Source: Streptomyces sp. WP-1
GTDB taxonomy: Bacteria; Actinomycetota; Actinomycetes; Streptomycetales; Streptomycetaceae
Assembly: GCF_030450125.1 (NCBI RefSeq)
Contig: NZ_CP123923.1
Location: 2,976,001 to 3,040,000 of the forward strand
Length of the DNA stretch: 64,000 nt
Direction of reading: 5' to 3'
Shown: positions 9,901 through 17,679 of the stretch, in pieces
How positions within the stretch are numbered: the stretch's first letter is position 1
Layout: the number at the start of each line of letters is the position of its first letter
Notes under the pieces: generated by a model
Database searches by the model: none
Told to the model about the DNA's origin: nothing
What the model saw: only the letters and a program-made list of their open reading frames with translations
Program-made: the position numbers and the translations under genes

Positions 9901-10414
9901 CGTCCGGCCAGCGCACATGCGTCAGCCCCAGCCGCTCCAGCTCCGGCTGCCCGGCCAGCAGCTCCCGGACCGTGACGTCCTGCTCGGGGCCGGACAGCAG
10001 CCGCAGCGGCTCGACGAACAGCCCGCTGTCCTGATGGGCGCGGACCAGGGCGTAGCTGTACGAGTGGAACGTGGTCGCCCGGGGCGCGCGGGCCGCGCCG
10101 ATGCGCAGGGCCATCCGGTCGCGCAGGTCGACGGCGGCCCGGCGGCTGAACGTGAGCACCAGGATGCGCTCGGGGTCGGCGCCCCGGGCGATCCGCGCGG
10201 CCACCGACTCGACCAGGGTGGTCGTCTTGCCGGTGCCGGGTCCCGCGAGCACCAGCAGGGGGCCGGCGCGGTGGTCAACCACGGCGCGCTGGGCGGCGTC
10301 CAGAACAGGAGGAGCCGTCCGGGACGGCGGGGTACGGACCAGGCGGTAAGCGCCACGGCTCCCCCGCCGCGCCTCGGGGCGCGACGGGTGTCCGGTGGAG
10401 AATGAGGAGCTCAC
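6950..10414 (-). CDS. adnA: AdnA-type helicase-nuclease subunit with Fe-S cysteines
   Basis: A protein of about 1154 residues. The motor shows AGPGTGKTT (Walker A, about residues 50-60), a VDEYQD Walker B motif and the helicase motif around TAHRAKGLEW. The C-terminal RecB/AddB-like nuclease shows YVVDFKTGK and flanking cysteines (NTCALQW, then CAHCAFRASC at the very end) that fit a four-Cys iron-sulfur cluster of the AddB type. With AdnB it forms the actinobacterial break-resection machine. The GTG at 10414 is used as start; the open frame continues to 11149 through the alkyltransferase-like gene, but the extension is low-complexity and overlaps that gene. It is the first gene of the pair, as in mycobacteria. 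Confidence 0.88.
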   Translation of the reverse strand: MSSSFSTGHPSRPEARRGSRGAYRLVRTPPSRTAPPVLDAAQRAVVDHRAGPLLVLAGPGTGKTTTLVESVAARIARGADPERILVLTFSRRAAVDLRDRMALRIGAARAPRATTFHSYSYALVRAHQDSGLFVEPLRLLSGPEQDVTVRELLAGQPELERLGLTHVRWPDELRACLTTRGFADEVRAVLARSRELGLAPGALDAFARRIGRPDWRAAAAFLAEYLDVLDLQGVIDYAELVHRAVLLARRPEAATALAARYDAVYVDEYQDTDPAQVRLLHALAGGGRTLVALGDPDQSIYTFRGADVNGILGFPEAFPRTGGGPAPVQVLRTNRRSGANLLAATRLITRRMPLTRLPADKVRAHREPAAARDGGRVEVYTYPTPGTELDNIADILRRAHLEDGLPWREMAVLVRAGARSLPTLRRALTAAGVPLDIDGDDLPLRHEPAVAPLLTALRAVARAEATGRGEQGEAGREERDAEERDAHEPTSGSPDLAEPPAPGSPPLGHVSDSPAPGQATASPSPLAERPFWLDTETALTLLGSPLAGMDAADLRRLGRALREEERAGGNMVPPPSDELLTRALAEPERLAVHDPSYARGAQRLGALLRTARERLANGGTAEEALWDLWNGTPWPGRLERAARRGGAAGRNADRDLDAVCALFATAARAEERTGGRGALNFLAEIEAEDIAADTLTRRAVRPDAVRLMTAHRAKGLEWRLVVVAGVQEGLWPDLRRRGSLLEADRIGRDGLAEPLTPGALLAEERRLFYAAATRARDRLVVTAVKAPAEDGDQPSRFLTELGVEPKDVTGRPRRPLAVAALVAELRATTVDPDASPALREAAARRLARLAALTDEDDRPLVPAAHPSRWWGMFDQTESKVPLRHRDQPVVLSGSALDQLANTCALQWFLGREVKADAPATTAQGFGNVVHVLADEVASGRTPADLDVLMERLDSVWNALAFDAPWKSRQEKDNARAALERFLNWHVMNRATRTSVASEQDFDVTLEAGDYQVRVRGQMDRVETDAEGRAYVVDFKTGKQAPTVREVERHPQLAVYQLAVREGAVDTAFDGEHPEPGGAELVHLRQGAAKRDGGETLPKVQTQEPLTGEWVGELLATAAGKVLDERFGPSAGQHCAHCAFRASCSARPEGRHVVE

Positions 10415-10620
10415 GTGGTTGGCCGGTCCTGGTGGTCGTACTGCTGGTCGTGCGGGCGAGCGGGTGGTCGCGCGCGCGGGGCGGTGAGCTCCGGGTGAGG
10501 TGCGCACGGGCCGCCGGCGCGATACCGCCGACTCTCGAACGTACGGCATGCCACGGACGTCCCGGGAATCACCCGTACGAGGTACAGGTTGCCGCCGACC
10601 GCCCCCGATGGCGGAAGCTG

Positions 10621-11004
10621 TCAGGTGTGACCCGCGTCCGTACCGCCGTCCCACCGGGCCCGCCGCATGTCGAGCCGCGGCAGGTGACCCGCGGCACTTT
10701 TGCCCGCCTCGCGCAACGGTGTGCCCTCGGCCCGGTAGTGCGCCAGCGCGCGCAGCTCGTGGCCCGGCAGCAGCGCCCCGTCGGAGCGTACGACGCGCCA
10801 CCACGGCACGGCGCCGCCGTACAGGGACATCACCCGGCCGACCTGGCGCGGGCCGCCGTCCTCCAGCCACTCGGCGACATCGCCGTACGTCATGACCCGT
10901 CCGGGCGGGATCAGCTCGGCGACCTCCAGGACCCGCTCGGCGTACTCGGGCAGGTCGTCCGGGTGCGTGTCGCGGGGCTCCGCGCCGGGGCTCTGCTCGC
11001 TCAT
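10621..11004 (-). CDS. Alkyltransferase-like protein (ATL), Ada/MGMT fold without the active cysteine
   Basis: A 127-residue single-domain MGMT-like protein. The PCHRV active-site motif is PWWRV here (residues 67-71), so the methyl-accepting cysteine is replaced by tryptophan. The DNA-binding helix with the arginine finger (RQVGRVM, Arg near 57) and the tyrosine in MTYGD (40) are kept. This is the signature of ATL proteins, which bind O6-alkylguanine and pass it to nucleotide excision repair rather than repair it. The ATG at 11004 is used; an in-frame ATG lies three codons upstream. It lies upstream of adnA on the same strand (206-bp gap) and divergent from the membrane protein at 11191, matching the remembered Rv3204 position. 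Confidence 0.9.
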   Translation of the reverse strand: MSEQSPGAEPRDTHPDDLPEYAERVLEVAELIPPGRVMTYGDVAEWLEDGGPRQVGRVMSLYGGAVPWWRVVRSDGALLPGHELRALAHYRAEGTPLREAGKSAAGHLPRLDMRRARWDGGTDAGHT

Positions 11005-11190
11005 TCGCCCCATCCTGCCGCACCCGGCCGACATCGCGGAGCCCGGTGGAGCGAACGTTCCTCTCGCCCCCGGGCGGCGCTTCCGGCAGACTGTGCGACC
11101 GCACATCGACACCCTGGCGCCCGCGTGTGTCGGTGGGACATGCCACCATCGTGCGGGCGGTGACCGGTGATACGAGACCAAGAAGAGATC

Positions 11191-14154
11191 ATGAAACAGC
11201 AGGGAGTGCACCCCGAGGGCGGGTCGGGCACCCCTGACGCCGGCGCGCGCCCGGACACCGGCCGTACCGGCGAGGGCGGCCAGGACGCCCACCGGGATCC
11301 GCACCCCGCGGACACGGAACGCACCACGGCGGAACACGCCGAGGGGGAACGCACCGAGGGGGCGCACATCCCGCAGAACCCGCCGACCGACCGGAGCGGC
11401 TCCCCAGGCGACGCGGGAGACGCGGGAGACGCGGACGACCGCGATCCGCACGGCGATCCGCACACGGAACCGCACGCCGGCCACCCGGACCCGGACCACC
11501 AGGAGCCCGTGGAGGGCGACGAACCGCTGCTCCCCGCCCGGGTGCACCGGCCATCCGATCTGATGCGGCTCCTGGTCGGGCTGCTCGCCATCGTGGTGCT
11601 GCTGGCCGTCGCCGCGTTCGCGCACGGCACCACCTCCGGCCTCGAACAGGACATCAACAAGGGCACCGGGCAGGCCCCCGATCTGCTGATCAGATTCGCG
11701 GGGCTGGCCTCCAGCATCGCGATCCTGCTGGTCCCGGTCGCCTTCGCGATCGAACGGCTGATCAAACGGGACGGGCTGCGCATCGCCGACGGCGTCCTGG
11801 CCGCCGTCCTCGCCCACGGGGTGACACTCGCCACCGACCTGTGGGTCGCGCGGGCCGCCCCCGGCTCGATCCAGGACGCGCTGACCCAGCCCTCGCCGGT
11901 CGACGTGCACGCCCTGACCGACCCGGTGCACGGCTATCTGGCGCCCGTCATCGCCTATATGACGGCCGTCGGCATGTCCCGCAGACCCCGCTGGCGCTCG
12001 GTGCTGTGGATCGTGCTGCTGCTCGACGCGTTCTCCATGCTGGTCACCGGCTACACGACCGCCTTCTCCATCGTCCTGACCGTGCTGATCGGCTGGTCGG
12101 TGGCCTACGGCACGCTGTACGCGGTCGGCTCGCCCAATGTCCGCCCCACCGGCCAGACCCTGCTGGCGGGCCTGCGGCACGTCGGCTTCCGCCCGGTCGG
12201 CGCGGCCCGCGAGGAGGTCGTGGAGAGCGAGAACGGCGACCGGGGCCGGCGCTATTTCGTCACCCTGGAGGACGGCCCGCCGCTGGACGTCACGGTCGTG
12301 GACCGGGAACAGCAGGCCCAGGGCTTCTTCTACCGGGCGTGGCGCAACCTCACCCTGCGCGGCTTCGCCACCCGCTCCAGCCTCCAGTCGCTGCGCCAGG
12401 CGCTGGAGCAGGAGGCGCTGCTGGCCTACGCGGCGATCGCGGCGGGCGCCAACGCGCCGAAGCTGATCGCCACCTCCGAGCTGGGCCCGGACGCCGTGAT
12501 GCTGGTCTACGAGCACACCGGCGGGCGCACGCTGGACGCGCTGGCCGACGAGGAGATCACCGACGATCTGCTGCGCAGCGCCTGGTCGCAGGTGCGCGCC
12601 CTCCAGTCGCGGCGCATCGCGCACCGCAGGCTGGCCGGGGACGCGATCCTGGTGGACCCGGCCGGCAAGGTGATCCTGGCGGAGCTGCGCGGCGGCGAGA
12701 TCGCGGCCGGTGAGCTGCTGCTGCGCATGGACGTGGCCCAGCTGCTGACCACGCTGGGCCTGCGGGTCGGCGCGGAGCGCGCGGTGGCCTCGGCGGTCGA
12801 GGTGCTCGGGCCCGACGCGGTGGCCGACTGCCTGCCGATGCTCCAGCCGATCGCGCTCACCCGTTCCACCCGCAACACGCTGCGCCGGCTGGGCCGCGAG
12901 CGTGCCCAGCGGGAGCGGGAGGCGGTCCTGGAGGCGTCCCACCAGGCCAAGCTGGCCCGGCTGCGGGAGGCTGCGGAGGCGGACGGGACGGCCCTCGCCG
13001 AGGGCGCCGACGCCGAGGAGCGGCTCGACAGGCTCAGCAGACTCGACAAGTCCAGTAAGCCCAACAAGTCCGAAAAGAAGGTCGAACGGGCGGAGCAGCG
13101 GGCCGAGCGGCGGGCGATCGACGAGGCCATGGAGGAGGCCCGCGAGGAGGATCTGCTCACCCAGATCCGGCATCAGGTGCTGCGGATCAGGCCGCAGGCC
13201 CCGGTGCAGCCGGCCCGCCTGGAGCGGGTGCGGCCGCGCACGCTGATCAGCTTCATCGCGGGTGCGATCGGCGCGTACTTCCTGCTGACGCAGCTCACCC
13301 ACATCCAGTTCGGCACGCTGTTCTCGCAGGCCCAGTGGGGCTGGGTGATCGCGGCGGCGCTGTTCTCGGCGGTCAGCTATGTGGCGGCGGCGATGTCGCT
13401 GCTGGGCTTCGTGCCGGAGCGGGTGCCGTTCCCGCGCACGGTGGCGGCGCAGGTCGCCGGATCGTTCGTGAAGATCGTGGCCCCGGCGGCGGTCGGCGGT
13501 GTGGCGCTGAACACGCGCTTTCTCCAGCGCGCGGGCGTGCGCCCGGGGCTCGCGGTGGCGAGTGTCGGCGCCTCGCAGCTGTTCGGGCTGGGCTGCCACA
13601 TCCTGATGCTGCTGTCCTTCGGCTATCTGACCGGCACCGAGAAGACGCCGACGCTGTCGCCGTCCCGGACGGTGATCGCGGGTCTGCTGACCGTCGCGGT
13701 GCTGGTGCTGGTGGTGACCTCGGTGCCGTTCCTGCGGAAATTCGTGGTCACCCGGGTCAGGTCGCTGTTCGCCGGGGTCGTGCCGCGCATGCTCGATGTG
13801 CTCCAGCGGCCGCAGAAGCTGGTCACCGGCATCGGCGGCATGCTGCTGCTGACGGCCTGCTTCGTCATGTGCCTGGACGCCTCCGTGCGGGCCTTCGGTG
13901 ACGGCACCACCTCGCTGAGCATCGCGAGCATCGCGGTCGTCTTCCTCGCGGGCAACGCGCTCGGCTCGGCGGCGCCCACCCCCGGCGGTGTGGGCGCGGT
14001 CGAGGCCAGCCTCACGCTCGGCCTGATCGCCTTCGGCCTGCCCAAGGAGGTCGCGGCCCCCGCCGTACTGCTGTTCCGGCTGATGACGCTGTGGCTGCCG
14101 GTGCTGCCGGGGTGGCTGGCGTTCAACCACCTGACCCGTAAGGGAGCCCTGTAG
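11191..14154 (+). CDS. Large membrane protein: kinase-like domain fused to an MprF/YbhN-type flippase domain
   Basis: A 987-residue protein. Order: a disordered acidic N-terminus (1-125), about five membrane segments (130-330), a cytoplasmic domain with APH/protein-kinase-like features (about 340-570), a basic coiled-coil linker (570-680) and about seven or eight membrane segments ending in the APTPGGVGAVEA motif typical of the UPF0104/LPG-synthase transmembrane family. In the kinase-like part the expected catalytic HxD is HRRL and the DFG-like position reads ELRGG, so it looks like a pseudokinase or a substrate-binding relic. The start at 11191 follows AAGAAG. Transport of a lipid or lipid-linked sugar is an inference from the C-terminal family; no aminoacyl-transferase domain is present. 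Confidence 0.75.
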   Translation: MKQQGVHPEGGSGTPDAGARPDTGRTGEGGQDAHRDPHPADTERTTAEHAEGERTEGAHIPQNPPTDRSGSPGDAGDAGDADDRDPHGDPHTEPHAGHPDPDHQEPVEGDEPLLPARVHRPSDLMRLLVGLLAIVVLLAVAAFAHGTTSGLEQDINKGTGQAPDLLIRFAGLASSIAILLVPVAFAIERLIKRDGLRIADGVLAAVLAHGVTLATDLWVARAAPGSIQDALTQPSPVDVHALTDPVHGYLAPVIAYMTAVGMSRRPRWRSVLWIVLLLDAFSMLVTGYTTAFSIVLTVLIGWSVAYGTLYAVGSPNVRPTGQTLLAGLRHVGFRPVGAAREEVVESENGDRGRRYFVTLEDGPPLDVTVVDREQQAQGFFYRAWRNLTLRGFATRSSLQSLRQALEQEALLAYAAIAAGANAPKLIATSELGPDAVMLVYEHTGGRTLDALADEEITDDLLRSAWSQVRALQSRRIAHRRLAGDAILVDPAGKVILAELRGGEIAAGELLLRMDVAQLLTTLGLRVGAERAVASAVEVLGPDAVADCLPMLQPIALTRSTRNTLRRLGRERAQREREAVLEASHQAKLARLREAAEADGTALAEGADAEERLDRLSRLDKSSKPNKSEKKVERAEQRAERRAIDEAMEEAREEDLLTQIRHQVLRIRPQAPVQPARLERVRPRTLISFIAGAIGAYFLLTQLTHIQFGTLFSQAQWGWVIAAALFSAVSYVAAAMSLLGFVPERVPFPRTVAAQVAGSFVKIVAPAAVGGVALNTRFLQRAGVRPGLAVASVGASQLFGLGCHILMLLSFGYLTGTEKTPTLSPSRTVIAGLLTVAVLVLVVTSVPFLRKFVVTRVRSLFAGVVPRMLDVLQRPQKLVTGIGGMLLLTACFVMCLDASVRAFGDGTTSLSIASIAVVFLAGNALGSAAPTPGGVGAVEASLTLGLIAFGLPKEVAAPAVLLFRLMTLWLPVLPGWLAFNHLTRKGAL

Positions 14155-14177
14155 GTCCCCGGCCGACCCGGTCGGGA

Positions 14178-14199
14178 GATCTGCGGGTCCCCGCGGATC
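14178..14199 (+). terminator. Hairpin after the flippase-like gene
   Basis: GATCTGCGGG at 14178-14187 pairs with CCCGCGGATC at 14190-14199 with one G-U pair and a very short loop, 24 bp after the stop codon at 14154. There is no clear T-tract. Confidence 0.45.
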
Positions 14200-14294
14200 C
14201 CCTACGGGAGCCCTGCGGGGGCGGCCCCGAAAGGCCGTACCTCGTACGGCCCGTGCCCCGCGCGGCCCGGCGTGCGGGCCCGCAGGATGGGGGC

Positions 14295-15884
14295 ATGGCC
14301 TCTCCCTTCCGGCTGCGAGCCGCCGCTCCCCCCTGGCCGCGTGCCACCGCCCTGACGACGGCCGCCGTGCTGCTGGCCGCCCTGCTGGCCGGTTGCGGCG
14401 ACGACGATGTCAGCACCGGCGCCACCGCGTCCCTCGCGTCCCTGACGACGCAGACGCTGGACTGGACGGCCTGCCCGGCCCCGGACGAGGCGGAGGGCGG
14501 CGGGAGCGCGCCGTCGCCGCTGCCGAACGGCGCCACCTGGGAGTGCGCCACCCTGCGGGCGCCCCTGGACTGGAGCAGGCCGCAGGGGTCCACCATCGGC
14601 ATCTCGCTGATCCGGGCCAAGGCCAGCGGGCCCGCGAGCGAGCGGCTCGGCTCGCTCGTCTTCAACTTCGGCGGCCCCGGCGGCAGCGGCGTCACCGCGC
14701 TGCCCGCGTTCGCGCAGGACTACGCGACCCTGCGCACCCGCTACGACCTGGTCAGCTTCGATCCGCGCGGAGTGGGCCGCAGCGCACCGGTGACCTGCAA
14801 GACCGACGCCCAGCTCGACACGTTCTTCCAGCAGGACGCGACCCCGGACAACGCGGCCGAGCGCGCCCAACTCGTCCGGCGCACCCGGAACTTCAACGCG
14901 GGCTGCGAGAGCAGGTCCGGGGAAGTTCTGCCGCATGTGCGCACCACCGACGCGGCCCGTGACATCGACCTGATGCGGCGGGTGCTCGGCGACAGCAAGC
15001 TGCACTACTTCGGCATCTCGTACGGCACCGAACTCGGCGGCGTGTACGCCCACTTGTTCCCCACGCACGTCGGACGGGCCGTGTTCGACGGGGTGGTGGA
15101 CCCCACGCAGAATCCCGAGCAGAGCGCGCTCGGCCAGGCGAAGGGCTTCCAGCTGGCGCTCGGCAACTTCGCCGAGGACTGCGTCTCCAAGCCGGAGGGC
15201 TGTCCGCTCGGGGACACCCGGCAGGACGTCGAGAACCGCATCGCGAAGCTCCTGGCCGACCTGGACAAGAAGCCGATCCCGGGGATCGCCCCGCGCCTGC
15301 TCACCCAGACCGCGGCGACCAACGGCATCGCGCAGTCCCTGTACTCCAAGGACTTCTGGGAGTACCTCACCGAGGGCCTGGAGCAGGCGTACGACGGTGA
15401 CGGCAAGGTCCTGATGGTGCTGTCCGACGCGATGAACGGCCGGGACGAGAACGGCCACTACAGCAACATCACCCCGGCGAACGTGGCGATCAACTGCGCC
15501 GACGAGAAGCCCCGTTACACGGTCGCCGACGTCCAGCGCGTGCTCCCCGAGTTCCGCGCCGCCTCGCCGCTGTTCGGGGACTTCCTGGCCTGGGGCATGA
15601 TCGGCTGCACCGACTGGGCCGTGCCGGGCGCCGCCTACCACCCCGACGTCAGCGCCCCCGGTTCGGCGCCGATCCTGGTCGTCGGCAACACGGGCGACCC
15701 GGCCACCCCCTACGAGGGCGCGCGGCGGATGGCGGAGGCGCTCGGCAAGGGCGTCGGCGTCCAGCTGACGTTCAAGGGCCAGGGGCACGGCGCGTACGAC
15801 AGCAAGGACCCGTGTGTGCAGAGCAAGGTGAACGCCTACCTGCTCCACGGGACGATCCCGAAGGCGGGCGCGGTCTGCGGCTGA
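14295..15884 (+). CDS. Secreted lipoprotein tripeptidyl aminopeptidase, alpha/beta hydrolase (S33, TAP family)
   Basis: A 529-residue exported hydrolase. The N-terminus has a signal peptide ending in the lipobox LLAGC (Cys34). The catalytic triad can be placed: serine in GISYGTE, aspartate in GNTGDPATP and histidine in GQGHGAY near the C-terminus, with the FNFGGPGGSG oxyanion region. This matches Streptomyces tripeptidyl aminopeptidases (Slp/Tap type) that remove N-terminal tripeptides outside the cell. The ATG at 14295 has AGGATGGGGG just before it. It ends at a strong terminator facing the convergent esterase. Confidence 0.9.
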   Translation: MASPFRLRAAAPPWPRATALTTAAVLLAALLAGCGDDDVSTGATASLASLTTQTLDWTACPAPDEAEGGGSAPSPLPNGATWECATLRAPLDWSRPQGSTIGISLIRAKASGPASERLGSLVFNFGGPGGSGVTALPAFAQDYATLRTRYDLVSFDPRGVGRSAPVTCKTDAQLDTFFQQDATPDNAAERAQLVRRTRNFNAGCESRSGEVLPHVRTTDAARDIDLMRRVLGDSKLHYFGISYGTELGGVYAHLFPTHVGRAVFDGVVDPTQNPEQSALGQAKGFQLALGNFAEDCVSKPEGCPLGDTRQDVENRIAKLLADLDKKPIPGIAPRLLTQTAATNGIAQSLYSKDFWEYLTEGLEQAYDGDGKVLMVLSDAMNGRDENGHYSNITPANVAINCADEKPRYTVADVQRVLPEFRAASPLFGDFLAWGMIGCTDWAVPGAAYHPDVSAPGSAPILVVGNTGDPATPYEGARRMAEALGKGVGVQLTFKGQGHGAYDSKDPCVQSKVNAYLLHGTIPKAGAVCG

Positions 15885-15896
15885 GCCGCGCGCGAC

Positions 15897-15928
15897 CCGG
15901 CCCGGAGGGGAAAACCCCTCCGGGCCGG
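15897..15928. terminator. Strong bidirectional terminator
   Basis: A perfect 14-bp stem (CCGGCCCGGAGGGG and its complement) with an AAAA loop lies between the convergent peptidase and esterase genes, 13 bp after the peptidase stop and 24 bp from the esterase stop. Confidence 0.88.
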
Positions 15929-15951
15929 ACGCCGTACGCGTCCCCGCCGGA

Positions 15952-16953
15952 TCACACCGTGCCGAGCGCGGTGCGCAGGACGGCGATGGCCTGGGCGATG
16001 GCGGCACCGGCGGCGTGGGTCCCGCGCAGCGCGTCGAGCATCACGAAGTCGTGGATGATGCCCTGGTAGCGCACGGCGGTCACCGGTACCCCGGCGGCCC
16101 GGAGCCGGGCGGCGTAGGCCTCGCCCTCGTCCCGCAGCACATCGGCCTCACCGGTGATGACCAGCGCCGGGGGCAGTCCGGTGAGCTGCTCGGTGGTGGC
16201 GCGCAGCGGCGACGCGGTGATCTCGGCGCGCTGCTTCTCGTCGGTCGTGTACTGGTCCCAGAACCACCGCATGGCGTCGCGGCGCAGGAAGTAGCCCTCG
16301 GCGAACCGGTGGTACGACGGGGTGTCGAAGGACGCGTCGGTGACCGGGTAGAACAGCACCTGCTGGACCAGCGGGACGTCGCCGCGCTCCTTGGCCATCA
16401 GGGTGAGCGCGGCCGACATGTTGCCGCCGACGGAGTCACCGGCGACCGCGATCCTGGCGGCGTCCAGGCCGTGTGCGGCGCCCTCGCGGACGACCCACTG
16501 GGCGACGGCGTAGTTCTGCTCGACGGCGACCGGGTAGCGGGCCTCGGGCGAGAGGTCGTACTCGGGGAAGACGACGGCCGCGCGGGCGCCGACGGCCAGT
16601 TCGCGGACCAGGCGGTCGTGGGTGTGGGCGTTGCCGAACACCCAGCCGGCGCCGTGGATGTAGACGATCACCGGCAGGGTGCCGGTGGCCCCGGCTGGGC
16701 GGACGATCCGGGCGCGGACGGAACCGGTGGGCCCGCCCTGCACATTCACCCACTCCTCGTCGACGGCCGGCTTCTCGATCTTCCCGGACTGCACCTCGTC
16801 CACGGCCTTGCGGCCCTCGACCGGGCCGAGGTCGAAGAGGTACGGCGGGTTCGCGGTGGCCTCGGCGAAGGCGGCGGCGGCCGGCTCCAGCACCGGACGG
16901 GCCGCGGTCCCGGTGATTCCGGCGGTCTCGGTGATCTCGGTGATCTCGGACAT
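15952..16953 (-). CDS. HSL-family alpha/beta hydrolase (esterase)
   Basis: A 333-residue cytoplasmic esterase of the hormone-sensitive-lipase family. It shows the oxyanion motif HGAGW (a variant of HGGGW), the nucleophile elbow GDSVGG, the acid in TGEADVLRDEG and the catalytic His in IIHDF. The start at 16953 is fixed by an AGGAG ribosome-binding site nine bases upstream; the open frame reaches 17055 but would run through the operator. It is divergent from an OhrR-type MarR gene, with a near-perfect palindrome between them, so peroxide-linked induction is likely (inference). The substrate is unknown. Confidence 0.88.
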   Translation of the reverse strand: MSEITEITETAGITGTAARPVLEPAAAAFAEATANPPYLFDLGPVEGRKAVDEVQSGKIEKPAVDEEWVNVQGGPTGSVRARIVRPAGATGTLPVIVYIHGAGWVFGNAHTHDRLVRELAVGARAAVVFPEYDLSPEARYPVAVEQNYAVAQWVVREGAAHGLDAARIAVAGDSVGGNMSAALTLMAKERGDVPLVQQVLFYPVTDASFDTPSYHRFAEGYFLRRDAMRWFWDQYTTDEKQRAEITASPLRATTEQLTGLPPALVITGEADVLRDEGEAYAARLRAAGVPVTAVRYQGIIHDFVMLDALRGTHAAGAAIAQAIAVLRTALGTV

Positions 16954-17027
16954 GAGGAGCTCCTGACGGGTCGGGCCGGCGACCGGATCGTCCGGCCGGC
17001 GGGTACGACAAGGAAGGTACCGCCCGA

Positions 17028-17062
17028 TTAGATCGTGCGCAACTAAGTTGTGCACGATCTAA
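17028..17062. promoter_or_regulatory. Near-perfect 35-bp inverted repeat, likely OhrR operator
   Basis: Arms of 16 bp (TTAGATCGTGCGCAAC at 17028-17043; GTTGTGCACGATCTAA at 17047-17062) match at 15 of 16 positions around a TAA centre. The site is 75 bp from the esterase start and 63 bp from the marR start, the expected place for a shared operator in a divergent promoter. Confidence 0.8.
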
Positions 17063-17124
17063 TTGCGATCGATGGGCCACTGCTAAAATGGGACTTTTCA
17101 TCCGTCCGAGGGAGGACGCCCGCC

Positions 17125-17592
17125 ATGGACCAGGTCACGCAGCCCGAGCCGGCCATCCCCGCACCGGGCTCGCTCCTGCTCCAGGACCAGCTGTGCTTCG
17201 CCCTGTACGCGGCCTCGCGCGCGGTCACCGCGCGCTACCGGCCCCTGCTGGACGAACTGGGCCTGACCTATCCGCAGTACCTGGTGATGCTGGCCCTCTG
17301 GGAGCGGGACGCGCTCTCCGTCAGCGACCTGGGCGGCGCGCTCCAGCTGGAGTCGAGCACGCTCTCCCCGCTGCTCAAGCGGCTGGAGGCGGCCGGTCTC
17401 GTGCGCCGCGAGCGCCGCCCCCACGACGAGCGCTCCGTCACCGTCCGCCTCACCGGGTCCGGCACCGCCCTGCGCGACAGGGCCCGGTCGGTCCCCCTGG
17501 CCATCGGCGGCGCCATGGGGCTCACCCCCGAACAGGACGCCATGGCCAGACAGCTGCTCCGGCTGCTCACGACGAACGTGACGGCCGAATAG
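17125..17592 (+). CDS. ohrR: OhrR-type MarR regulator, organic peroxide sensor
   Basis: A 155-residue MarR winged-helix protein. Its N-terminal block DQLCFALYAASR followed by YRPLL and LTYPQYL lines up closely with Bacillus subtilis OhrR as remembered. The reactive cysteine (Cys24, Bacillus Cys15) and the two tyrosines that hold it (Tyr38 and Tyr49, Bacillus Tyr29 and Tyr40) are all present. The one-cysteine type is oxidised by organic hydroperoxides and leaves DNA. The ATG at 17125 follows GGAGG. No ohr reductase gene is adjacent; the divergent partner is an esterase. Confidence 0.85.
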   Translation: MDQVTQPEPAIPAPGSLLLQDQLCFALYAASRAVTARYRPLLDELGLTYPQYLVMLALWERDALSVSDLGGALQLESSTLSPLLKRLEAAGLVRRERRPHDERSVTVRLTGSGTALRDRARSVPLAIGGAMGLTPEQDAMARQLLRLLTTNVTAE

Positions 17593-17617
17593 ACGAGAGG
17601 GACGGCCGGGCGACGCA

Positions 17618-17659
17618 GAAGCCCGCGGCCCCGAACTCGTGTTCAGGGCCGCGGGCTTC
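17618..17659. terminator. Bidirectional terminator between ohrR and moeZ
   Basis: A 14-bp perfect stem (GAAGCCCGCGGCCC at 17618-17631 and its complement at 17646-17659) with a 14-nt loop whose edges can also pair lies between the convergent genes. Confidence 0.85.
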
Positions 17660-17679
17660 CCGACGAAGGCGGCGGCCGG

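Noticed and set aside
10621..14130. Continuous minus-strand frame joining the alkyltransferase-like gene to the strand opposite the flippase gene
   Set aside because: Only the last 127 codons match a protein family; the rest is His/Gln/Arg-rich shadow of the + strand gene.
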